From Willaertia magna (Eukaryota; Heterolobosea; Eutetramitea; Acrasida; Naegleriidae), in contig CADWAF010003824.1 in assembly GCA_902984215.1 (NCBI GenBank), positions 1-15,129 of the forward strand: a DNA stretch of 15,129 bases, written 5' to 3'. Below are positions 7,719 through 15,129 of this stretch, piece by piece; positions within the stretch are counted from its first letter, which is position 1, and each line of letters opens with the position of its first letter. The translations under genes were made by a program, and so were the position numbers. Under the pieces are notes generated by a model. It was given only the letters and a program-made list of their open reading frames with translations, was not told the origin of the DNA and ran no database searches.

Positions 7719-8964
7719 TTAATTATTAGTTAATTGCCAATCTATAGTCATTTGATGTTCCATTAAATACTTTTCAGCCTTTTCAAAACATTTAGATCCA
7801 AAAAAACCTGAAGAAGCAGAAAATGGTGAAGGATGAGCACATTCAATTACACAATTCTTACTTCTATTAATTTTACTTCCTCTCTTTTGAGCATCTTTTC
7901 CCCACAATAAATAAACTATTATTCATATAATTTACAATAATTATAAAATTTAATAAAAATTTTAAACAAAATGTAATAAAATATAATTTACAATAAAAAA
8001 TTTGCAGTAAAATAAAACTTACCAACATGTTCCTTTTCTTTCATTAACAAATCAATAATTTTTTGCGTAAAATTCTCCCAACCTAAACCTTTATGTTCAT
8101 TAGATTTACCCTTTTCAACTGTTAAAACAGCATTTAATAATAAAACACCTTGTTGAGCCCATTGCATTAAATAACCATGATTTGGTGGAATGAATGGTTT
8201 TGATAGATTATTATTGTTAGATAATTCTTTATAGATATTTTGTAATGATTGTGGGATGGCTACTCCTTTCTTTACGGAGAAGGACATGCCGTGAGCGTAC
8301 CCTTTTTGATATTGTTATAAAAATTATTATTGTAAAGTTTTGTATAAAAAAATTGTTGTAAAGTTTTGAAATGTTTTTGTAAAGATTGTTGTAAAGAAAA
8401 TAAAAAAAAATACATACATGCAGGATATGGATCTTGACCTAAAATTACAACTTTAACATTATCAAAAGGACATACATTTAAAGCAGTAAATATTTCTTCT
8501 TTTTTTGGAAAAATATTCTTTTCATTTTCTCTAAATTTTACTTCTAAACTCTTTTCAAGTTGAATAAAATAATTTTTATTAAATTCATCATTTAATCTAG
8601 TCTTCCATGAATTTTCTGTTAAGTAATCAACTAGATGAAATTTTTTTTTATTATTATTCTTATTGGTAGTAGTAGATGTGGAAGTTGAATTATTTATTGT
8701 TGCAATTGTTGTTGTGTTTGTTAAAGAAGAAGAAGATGATTGTGGTGTTGTTGTTGGTTTTTGTTTTTTTAAGGTTGGTTCAGATTGCAATGAAGTAGAT
8801 GTACTAGACTGCAATAGGTTGTCATTGTTGTTGGATAAAGTTGTTGAGTCTTGATTTTTACGTTTTTTAATGTTATTATTGCTGGTATCTTCTGATGAAG
8901 TGGTAGTTGTTTGATTATTGCTTTCTTGTTGTTGCTGTTTCCACTTTTTGATGTATTTGTCCAT
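7719..8964 (-). CDS. UNG: Uracil-DNA glycosylase, family 1 (three exons)
   Basis: Exons 8964-8418, 8301-8023 and 7915-7719 join in frame to 340 residues. Family-1 UNG excises uracil from DNA at the start of base-excision repair. All signature blocks are present: the water-activating motif GQDPYP (176-181, catalytic Asp178), AHGMSFSV after it, LLLNAVLTVE (about 236-245) with the uracil-reading Asn, VVYLLWGKDAQ, and the HPSPFSASSGFFG leucine-loop motif (His303). The first ~105 residues are a Ser/Thr/Asn/Gln-rich extension with basic patches (KKRK, KKQK) suited to nuclear import; no PIP box is evident. GQDPYP has Pro where many UNGs have His, as in several bacterial members, and the loop to AHG is one residue shorter than usual (PYPAW-YAHG). 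An E2F-type site lies 51 bp upstream of the ATG. Confidence 0.95.
7916..8022 (-). other. UNG intron 2
   Basis: 107 nt, GTAAGT...TAG, phase 1. Splicing joins EHV to VYLLWGKD, exactly the conserved VV-x-LLWG strand of UNG. Confidence 0.93.
8302..8417 (-). other. UNG intron 1
   Basis: 116 nt, GTATGT...AAAAAG, phase 1. The only AG after the 5' end is at the acceptor. Splicing joins GQDPYPA to YAHGMSFSV through a new TGG (Trp) codon. The octamer CTTTACAA occurs four times within it. Confidence 0.9.
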
Positions 8965-9014
8965 TTGCGAATTTGTGTTTGACTAAATTTTTTCCATTTA
9001 ACGATAGAACAAAC

Positions 9015-9028
9015 TTTTCCCGCCAAAA
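9015..9028 (-). promoter_or_regulatory. E2F-type site upstream of UNG
   Basis: On the UNG strand the site reads TTTTGGCGGGAAAA, a full match to the E2F/DP half-site (TTTSSCGC on the other strand as TTTCCCGC) with A/T flanks on both sides. It is a GC block in AT-rich surroundings, 51 bp upstream of the UNG ATG. UNG genes of animals are S-phase genes under E2F control, so the position fits a conserved regulation. Binding is inferred, not shown. Confidence 0.55.
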
Positions 9029-9063
9029 GTCTCAAACTGGAAAAGCTATAACTCAAAATTAGA

Positions 9064-9134
9064 CTCGGCTGCCGGGAATCGAACCCGGGTCGCGAGAGTG
9101 ACAGTCTCGAATGCTACCACTATACCACAGCCGA
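9064..9134 (-). tRNA. tRNA-Asp (anticodon GUC)
   Basis: The 71-nt cloverleaf has a perfect 7-bp acceptor stem TCGGCTG/CAGCCGA with discriminator G73, anticodon stem CGAGA/TCTCG with loop CTGTCAC (anticodon GTC), and T-stem CCGGG/CCCGG closing TTCGATT. U1-A72 and G73 are the usual eukaryotic tRNA-Asp identity features. The D-stem (GTAT/GCAT) has one A-C mismatch. Box A and box B (GGTTCGATTCC) are present, CCA is not encoded, and a TTTT terminator follows 5 bases after the 3' end. It sits between the divergent UNG and SCAR genes. Confidence 0.97.
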
Positions 9135-9264
9135 TCTGATTCTGTTAAAACATTTCTTTTAATCACGCAATTTTAAACGAGATTGGAAAAGGGAACAGGA
9201 GACACCTGTCAATCAGCAATAAAATTTAAAAAAATTAATTTTTCATAAATTAAAAAAATAAAAT

Positions 9265-11050
9265 ATGGTCGTAATCAAAAGACCTATTGAACATTTCGAT
9301 GGTTATGGCTTCCGTAATGGGGGTACCACTATCATCGAAAGCAGTAGAATTTCAGGTCATATTTTACAAGGCAGAAACATGTCTGGAATGAATGGTATCC
9401 TTTACCAACTATCAACTTTAGCTTTAACAGCTACAGAAATGTTTAATGGTTTAAAACAAACAACAATGGAAACATTTGATAGAATTCAAAAGTTAAATGG
9501 TAGAATTCAACAAATTAATGAAAAGTTACCACAATATGAACAATACATGTATGAAAATAATAGTAAATTATTGTTTGGTGAAGGAAGTTATGAATTAACT
9601 GATGAGAATGTTCAAATCTTATATAAGAAGGATCAACAAAATATTAGCAAGGCTAACAATCCTGAACCATTGCAATGGGTAAGTCTTCTTTTTAAAATTA
9701 TTTTAATGCTAAACACTGACTCACTTTTCACCCGTCAAACTATAATTTATTTATCTCTATAACTTTCAAACTTGTCATCCCCGTCTTCATCAAACAATCC
9801 TATCTGCTTGTTACTAACTAACCAACAAACCAACAAACCAACTAATTGATTCAACAACAATAATAACTGTAAATAATCGAATCAAACCAACAATTGAACT
9901 AACTTGATAAACATCTCATGCCATTTTCTTTCCCACCAAAATTTTACAAAATACAATTTTACTACAAAAAAAATTGTAGCAATACAATAACAATTGTGCC
10001 GCTCCACCAACCTTTAGCGATTTATTAAACAAATTACATGGAGATAATAAGAGATGTATTGAAAATTATACAGATCCAGATTTCTTCTTCAAATCATGGT
10101 GTCAAAGAGAGTTAGAACGTTTAAAGAAGGCTAAACAAAAGAGAAAGGAAGAAAGAAAGAAACAAAGAATTGAAGGAGTCGGAAAGAATAAGTCAGTAGC
10201 TCAAAAACAAGTTAAACAAATTGCTGTTCGTCGTAAGAAATATAACACAGAAGGTAGATTAATTAATGAACCAACAAGTACTTCTAATACTCCAACGGTT
10301 TCTCCAAGCCAAATGGAACAAGTTAATGAAATGAATTCGGGAGGAATTGTACAAGACGAATACATCAAGTCTAACAATATGCCAATACAGTCCACTAATA
10401 TTTCAACCCCTACAAACGTTCCTCCTCCACCAATGTCTACAGGCGGTGGCATGAACGTTCCTCCACCTCCAATGAATACTGGTGTAGGAATGAATGTACC
10501 TCCTCCACCTATGAATACTGGTATGAAGGTTCCTCCACCTCCAACTACTCAACCAATGGGAATGAATGTACCTCCGCCTCCAGTGACAGTTGGTATGAAT
10601 ATTCCTCCTCCACCAACTGGAAATTCAATGATGCCTACACCACCTACAATGAATAATGTAAATGTACCACCACCTCCATCTTCACTTGTAAATGTACCTC
10701 CTCCACCATCTGGAATGGTTAATGTGCCTCCACCACCTTCTGGTGAGATTGCTATTAAGCCTAAAGCCCCTCCAACGAATCAAGAGGGTAATGTTGACAT
10801 TTTGAAGAATGTTTCTGAAAAGAAGGCAGAAATGGCTAGAGTTGAAGTTTCTGGTAGATCTAACTTGTTAGATGAAATCAAGAATGGTAGAAAATTAAAA
10901 TCTGCAGCTGAACGTAAATTAGCAGAAAAGAAGGAAGAAACAACATCTGTCAGTGTCGCTGATATCTTATCGAAGAAATTTGAAAATGTTGGTGGTAATG
11001 ACTCCGATGAAGAAGATAGTGAATCTGATTTCTCTGACGATGACTGGTAA
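9265..11050 (+). CDS. SCAR/WAVE family Arp2/3 activator (two exons)
   Basis: Exons 9265-9678 and 9980-11050 join in phase 0 to 494 residues. SCAR/WAVE links Rac signalling, through the WAVE complex, to Arp2/3-driven actin branching at the leading edge. The N-terminal SCAR homology domain (about 1-100: ILYQLSTLALTATEMFNGL, FDRIQKLNGRIQQIN) is the part that packs with Abi and HSPC300. Exon 2 opens with CAAPPTFSDLL and the hallmark NYTDPDFFFKSW, followed by a strongly basic stretch (ERLKKAKQKRKEERKKQ) expected to bind membrane lipids. Nine V/I-PPPP blocks (about 286-391) recruit profilin-actin. The end is a full VCA: WH2 SNLLDEIKNGRKLKSA (about 432-447), connector VADILSKKFENVGG (about 464-477), and an Asp/Glu tail ending in DDDW with the terminal tryptophan that contacts Arp2/3. 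It is shorter than animal WAVEs because the linkers are reduced. The ATG follows an A-rich leader. Confidence 0.94.
9679..9979 (+). other. Intron in SCAR/WAVE gene
   Basis: 301 nt, GTAAGT...TTGTAG, phase 0, the longest of the four introns. Splicing joins PLQW to QYNNNCAAPPTFSDLL, which puts the TDPDFFF block in frame. It contains imperfect ACCAACAA repeats near 9820-9840 and no other feature. Confidence 0.88.
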
Positions 11051-11148
11051 ACCTTAGGCTTAGCCTTAATTTATTTTAGCGAATAATAAGGCAATGTAGA
11101 TTAACATAAACTATAACCTTTATGGTTTATTAAGCAAACCTCTTAACA
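11051..11148. other. Convergent 3' spacer with hairpin
   Basis: SCAR/WAVE and the F-box gene end 98 bp apart. The spacer contains ATAAAC...GTTTAT, which can form a short stem, plus AT-rich 3'-end signals usable on both strands. Nothing else is visible. Confidence 0.4.
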
Positions 11149-12075
11149 CTACTCTACATCAATATCCAACTCATCCATATCTAGTGGGATGATAATCTGT
11201 AACAACTCCAACATTTCACACTTTTTTAATTCCCTTATATTCCATGCAGCCCTTAAATTTTTGAGCTTGTTCTTATCAAAGTAAAGACAGTTACTTCCCT
11301 CCCCAATCAAATCTTCATTCCAAGTAAAGAGGACTTGGGTTTCTTCGTTGCCATCACAAAACAATTCAATTGTGAACACGTCTCCAGCTGCTTTAAATTT
11401 AGCGAAAGTAAACCCCTTTTCGCCGTTTAACCTTGATTCTTTGAAATCCAAATATTCCACAGTTGAAAGCAAGGTCTTTATCTTTTTTCTGGCACTGTCA
11501 CTAACTTCTAGTAATGTCAACCATCTTTTCCAGGTGTGTCTTTGTTCGTGTAACAACTGTTGTAATTTAAATTCTGTTTTTTTTAATTCAAAAAACTGCC
11601 CAAATTGTTCCAGTTCACCTTCAAAGCTATTGTTGTAATCTTTCATATCTCTCAAATTATTACAATCAAATGCATCCTGTGTTTTATGTTTAAAGTAATC
11701 AAAGTAATCATTCACCAGTTGTTCTAATTGGAGTGGAAAGAAAACCTTACAAATAGAAGTAACTTTAGGCATTAAGCAAAAAGTTTGTTTGCTAGTTAAC
11801 ATGAAATGGAAAGCATCAACTCTTCTACTAACAAAATCCAAAATCTTAAAGATTAGCTCCTCTGGTAATTCACTGAATCTTGTTTCAACTGGTTGAACTG
11901 CACCTACTGCCTTAACTTCTTCGTTTTCTGCCTCACTTGTTAATAATTTCACTTTCTTTCTATCTTTCTCTTCTTGAGTGAAAGTTAGATCTCCTTCTTC
12001 TTTTTCTTCATTATTTACATCACTAATATACATTACTTCTTCTTCTTCTTTATTTAAGGCTTTTCTTTTGGACAT
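11149..12075 (-). CDS. Probable F-box protein
   Basis: The 308-residue frame starts at ATG 12075-12073; an in-frame TTG 33 bases earlier is not used. The first 60 residues are very charged, with runs of Glu and basic patches (MSKRKA, KDRKKVKLL) that could act as nuclear signals. Residues 67-105 (FSELPEELIFKILDFV...LTSKQTFCLM) match the F-box pattern: LPEELI-x-KIL, a hydrophobic second helix, and a TSK-x-F end. F-box proteins dock substrates on SKP1-cullin ubiquitin ligases. The remaining 200 residues have no repeats (no LRR, Kelch or WD); a helical middle with LLHEQRHTWKRWLTLLE precedes a beta-rich, acidic end. I cannot assign a substrate domain. It is head-to-head with the 5S rRNA gene, 175 bp away. 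The F-box is inferred from pattern only. Confidence 0.65.
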   Translation of the reverse strand: MSKRKALNKEEEEVMYISDVNNEEKEEGDLTFTQEEKDRKKVKLLTSEAENEEVKAVGAVQPVETRFSELPEELIFKILDFVSRRVDAFHFMLTSKQTFCLMPKVTSICKVFFPLQLEQLVNDYFDYFKHKTQDAFDCNNLRDMKDYNNSFEGELEQFGQFFELKKTEFKLQQLLHEQRHTWKRWLTLLEVSDSARKKIKTLLSTVEYLDFKESRLNGEKGFTFAKFKAAGDVFTIELFCDGNEETQVLFTWNEDLIGEGSNCLYFDKNKLKNLRAAWNIRELKKCEMLELLQIIIPLDMDELDIDVE

Positions 12076-12250
12076 TTTTTTTGTTGCTGTGTGTTCTTTT
12101 ATTTTCAATTAAATTCACATCTATTTATACATTTTGAGTTAAGCTGCAAAAAAATGATATGCAAAATTTTGAAATGAAAAATCCACCGCCACCACGACCA
12201 GAGCCGCAAAGCAAAACATGTTGCAAAGAGAGTTTGAAAACCTTCATGAC

Positions 12251-12368
12251 ATCTACGGCCATACCACTGTGAAAGCACCTCATCCCGTCCGATTTGAGAA
12301 GTTAAGCACAGTAGGGCTACATTAGTACTGAGATGGGAGACTTCTCGGGAACCTGTAGTGCTGTAGAT
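12251..12368 (+). rRNA. 5S ribosomal RNA
   Basis: The 118-nt gene has the full 5S consensus. Helix I pairs ATCTACGGC with GCTGTAGAT (one G-U). TCTACGGCCATACCAC opens it, followed by the loop B-helix III region with GTCCGAT. The internal Pol III control region is intact: box A GAAGTTAAGCAC, intermediate element, and box C AGATGGGAGAC. A T7 run begins at the last base. It is a single dispersed copy here, not in an array or linked to 18S/28S. Confidence 0.97.
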
Positions 12369-12374
12369 TTTTTT
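12368..12374 (+). terminator. Pol III terminator of 5S gene
   Basis: A run of seven T starts at the 3' end of the 5S RNA on the non-template strand, the normal RNA polymerase III stop signal. Confidence 0.9.
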
Positions 12375-12387
12375 CATGTTTAATCAA

Positions 12388-12699
12388 TTACAGCTTATCC
12401 TTTTCACTTAAACTACTTTGAAATAAAACATTTAAAAATTCCTCCAAATCACAATTTGAAAATAAAGTAATTAAAGTTGCTTTCATTAATGTTTCTTCTT
12501 TATTCTTTATTAAATACTTTAAAGTATCATCAATCCACTGTAAAGAATTATCGTCATTGATATTGTTATTAAAACAAAAATAGATTTCTATTTACGTTAA
12601 AAATAGTGAATCTATTTCTTTTAAATAGTCACTAGCGGTTTGAATGAAATGAAAATTAATATAATTTATCTTATCCTTATATGCTCTTCTTTCATTGTT
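12388..12699 (-). pseudogene. Gene relic with in-frame stop, unknown protein
   Basis: One minus-strand frame stays protein-like for 103 codons down to TAA at 12390-12388, broken only by TAA at 12594-12592. The upstream 35 codons contain NYINFHFIQTASDYLKEIDS. The downstream 67 contain LQWIDDTLKYLIKNKEETLM, KATLITLFSNCDLEEFLNVL and end with KDKL. It looks helical and amphipathic, with no recognisable domain. There is no start codon and a stop (12702-12700) blocks the frame above, so the 5' part is missing. A GTAAAT...TTTACAG splice across the stop gives 58 nt but the wrong frame. Best seen as a decayed fragment; it lies directly after the 5S terminator. Confidence 0.4.
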
Positions 12700-13380
12700 T
12701 TAAAACTTTTATTGATGACTAATAACATGTTGTAGTTTTTTATTAAACAATGGTTAACAATTTTTTTTTAGAATAATCGTTTTTACGTTGTTTTTTGAGA
12801 TTTGGTTTTACAAAATTTACAGTTTGCAACCCGATTCTGACTTGATACTGAGTTGTAACAATAAAGGAAGAAAATGTAAACGTTATGAGTTTTAATTGTT
12901 TAACTGAATAATTTTATGATAATAAACATCTTGTTTATTAAAATGGTATAAAAGTAAGTAGTAAATTAAGAGAGGTTGTTTAATTATTTAATTAATTAAT
13001 GGTCGTAGCTATTGTTGGATAGTAAGGCAATCTTATTAAACATTGGTACCAAATGAATACGCTTAATGTTATAATTATTCTATAATAAAACGGTTTTAAT
13101 ACTTTATTCTACTTTATTCTAATTCTTTTTTGAAAATTTTTCTTCATTTACAAAATTAAATAACTTGTTAACTTCTTATTTTAAAAAGTCTTCTGTTTAT
13201 AAACAATATTTATCTCTGTGGAGTTTGATAATTTAACTTTTTTTTTAGAATTTGCAGGAATTAGTGAGCTAGCAAAAAATAAGAGTTAGTGTGTTTTCTG
13301 GCTTCCGTTGTTTTATTGATTTCTACAAACTCTCACTTACAAACTCGCTCTCAAAAACTATAGTGAACACCAAAATTTTA
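12700..13380. other. Intergenic spacer, AT-rich
   Basis: No coding frame or RNA gene is visible on either strand. There is an 11-bp direct repeat (ACTTTATTCTA twice near 13100) and otherwise simple AT-rich sequence. The last 100 bases before the tRNA are slightly GC-richer. Confidence 0.5.
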
Positions 13381-13451
13381 CTCGGCTGCCGGGAATCGAA
13401 CCGGGGTAGCGAGAGTGACAGTCTCGAATGCTACCACTATACCACAGCCGA
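13381..13451 (-). tRNA. tRNA-Asp (GUC), second copy with a damaged T-stem
   Basis: It is identical to the tRNA-Asp at 9064-9134 except for two bases: the variable loop CGAC is CTAC, and the T-stem 5' strand CCGGG is CCCGG. The latter leaves a C-C mismatch at position 51-63 in the middle of the T-stem. Acceptor, D and anticodon arms, anticodon GTC, box A, box B and a TTTT terminator are all kept. Similarity ends almost exactly at the gene borders. It may still be transcribed, but it may be less stable or a pseudogene. Confidence 0.8.
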
Positions 13452-15129
13452 TCTATTATATGACATTTAATTCAAAACAAAATTAAGCAGTTGTTGGATT
13501 TGTATTTTTTATTATTATTTTTTATTTAAACTGTTTTAAAATATAACATTTAAAAATTTAAATCACAAATTTAATACTTTTTTTTTATTTTTTATTAAAA
13601 TTATAATATATTATCAATATTTAAAAATAAAAATATTCAGTTTGGATAATATAAGTTATAGTAAAAATATAATTAAATTAAATATTATTTTCTTTAAAAT
13701 TTTTATTAAATTCATTTTAAACATATAAAAACAATAATTATACATATAAAATAAAATATTTTAAAAAATAAATTAATAATATTTTAAAATTTACTCTGGA
13801 AGCGGTTGTTTTATTTATTATATTTTTAATAAAATTATGTATTATTATAAATAAAAATGTTATCATTTTTTAAAAATTTTTTAATATAATTATTAAGAAA
13901 AAAAATAAAATAATTATTATTACTTTTTTAAAGAACAAACAATAAAAAAATTAATTTAATAAAACTTATTTAAATTTTATAGATTTTTAGATTATATAAA
14001 TTTTTTAATTAATTTTTTTTATAAATTTTTAATCCAAATAAATTATAATATATAAAATGTGATTTATTATAAAATTTAATTTTATTTTAATTAAACTTAA
14101 ATTAATTATAACTTTGATACAATAAAGTAATTTTTTTATATTTGTAGCATAATTTTTTATAAGTTATATTATAAATATATAAAATATAATGAATATTAAA
14201 ATTATTAAATAAAAAATTAATAAATATAATTTTTAATTTTTTTTTAATAAAATAATTGTTGAAAAAATGTTTATTTAATTTTAAATATAATATTTAATAA
14301 CTTTATTTTACAATTTAGAACATGTTTATATATTTTTATTTTTAAGGTATAAAAATTAAATTTTAATAGTTTTTTAGTATAAAATTTAATATTTTAATAT
14401 TTAAAACTTTTTTATAATTATTTTTTTTAAAAATATAATATTTATTTAATATTATTATATAAAGAAAAACTTTTTATTTTTTTAAAAAAATATTATTTTT
14501 TAAATCTTTAATAGTGTTTTTATATTAAATAATTATTTTAATCATATTTTTTAAGTTTTAAAAATTAAATATAAATTTTATATTTTATTTTAAGTAATTA
14601 AATATAAATTATTTTTAAAAAATTATTATTTTTTAATAAGTAATTCTTTAAATTATAATATTAAAATAGTTTATTATAGATTTAATTAGATTAAAAAATT
14701 AATTATAAATTAATAGTAAAATTAAAAAATAATAAAAAAAATAAAGAAAGTTAAATATGATAATATTAAATATATTATTAAATATTAAATTATATTTTAT
14801 ATAATAATTAATTATTATATTAATAATCAATATTTTTTAATTAAAAAATAAATAATTAATTATATTTTAAAACAAGTAATACATATTAATATTTTTAATA
14901 ACAATTAATTATTTTATTATTATTTTTGTCTTTAATTTTTAAAATTTTTAAAGTTTAATAAAAAAATTTTTAAAAAATTATAATTATTTTTATGAAATTA
15001 ATTATATTTTTTTTTAATTTAAAAAATAAATTAAATTTGTAACAAAATTAAAATAAGAATTTTATAATTTAAAAAAATTAAGTTTATACAGTTTTTATAT
15101 TGAAAAAAAAAGTATAATAATATATTAAT
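13452..15129. other. Extreme AT-rich gene desert
   Basis: From just after the second tRNA to the window end the sequence is almost only A and T. Lines that I counted have 0-5 G/C per 60 bases (about 0-8%), and 14760-14827 has none. The preceding 1 kb is nearer 25%. There is no open frame of interest, tandem repeat array, telomere-like repeat or RNA gene. The only GC island is CTCTGGAAGCGGTTG near 13794-13808. It may be a centromere-like or heterochromatic block, or simply a contig end in low-complexity DNA. Confidence 0.7.

Noticed and set aside
12105..12377. 90-codon minus-strand frame across the 5S gene
   Set aside because: It is the complement of a well-conserved 5S rRNA gene; no homology or composition supports a protein.
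12534..12596. GTAAAT...TTTACAG as an intron removing the stop in the relic at 12388-12699
   Set aside because: The putative intron of 58 nt would shift the frame and lead to an early stop, so it does not rescue the gene.
13452..15129. AT desert as mitochondrial DNA or telomere
   Set aside because: There are no mitochondrial genes, tRNAs or rRNA, the A+T is too extreme for a coding organelle genome, and no telomere-type tandem repeat is seen.
1..15129. CRISPR arrays, insertion sequences, phage or operon structure
   Set aside because: No repeat-spacer pattern, transposase or clustered prokaryotic gene order; introns and Pol III genes show that the DNA is eukaryotic.

Overview
The window looks like chromosomal DNA from an AT-rich, free-living amoeboid protist. 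The clues are spliceosomal introns with GT...AG borders (58-residue-scale exons joined by introns of 102, 107, 116 and 301 nt), Asn/Gln/Ser/Thr low-complexity tracts, a SCAR/WAVE actin regulator, a Zn2Cys6 transcription factor, WCPPC thioredoxin-fold genes of the tryparedoxin/nucleoredoxin type, and a lone chromosomal 5S rRNA gene. A heterolobosean such as Naegleria or a relative fits best. A dictyostelid is the main alternative, but there 5S lies on the extrachromosomal rDNA, which argues against it. This assignment is inference; nothing in the window proves the species.

Layout. At the left edge, on the minus strand, is the 5' end of a gene for a secreted, probably beta-propeller protein (1-192). 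Next come about 1 kb of AT-rich spacer with a frameshifted gene relic (703-1105), then a minus-strand NHL-repeat six-bladed propeller gene (1225-2085). Positions 2309-4274 hold three related thioredoxin-fold genes in different states: a plus-strand copy gutted by an internal deletion, a minus-strand copy that is open but has lost both active-site cysteines, and an intact plus-strand WCPPC copy. The first two share an upstream element at the same distance from the start codon.

Positions 4424-6835 (minus) encode a Zn2Cys6 regulator whose zinc cluster is split by an intron. An 880-nt spacer follows with a compact GC-richer, hairpin-forming island that may encode a small RNA. Then comes a three-exon nuclear-type uracil-DNA glycosylase (7719-8964, minus) with an E2F-type site just upstream. 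A tRNA-Asp(GUC) gene (minus) separates it from the two-exon SCAR/WAVE gene (9265-11050, plus). That gene converges on a probable F-box gene (11149-12075, minus), which is head-to-head with a 5S rRNA gene (12251-12368, plus).

The right end decays. A second relic with an in-frame stop lies at 12388-12699. A second, slightly damaged tRNA-Asp copy sits at 13381-13451. From there to the end is a roughly 1.7-kb tract of extreme A+T (counted lines carry 0-8% G+C) with no gene that I can see. The genes do not form an operon-like pathway. They are independent nuclear genes (DNA repair, transcription, redox, actin nucleation, protein turnover) plus Pol III genes. The points of most interest are the decaying redox gene cluster, the E2F site at UNG, the structured island, and the AT desert that begins at a tRNA gene.
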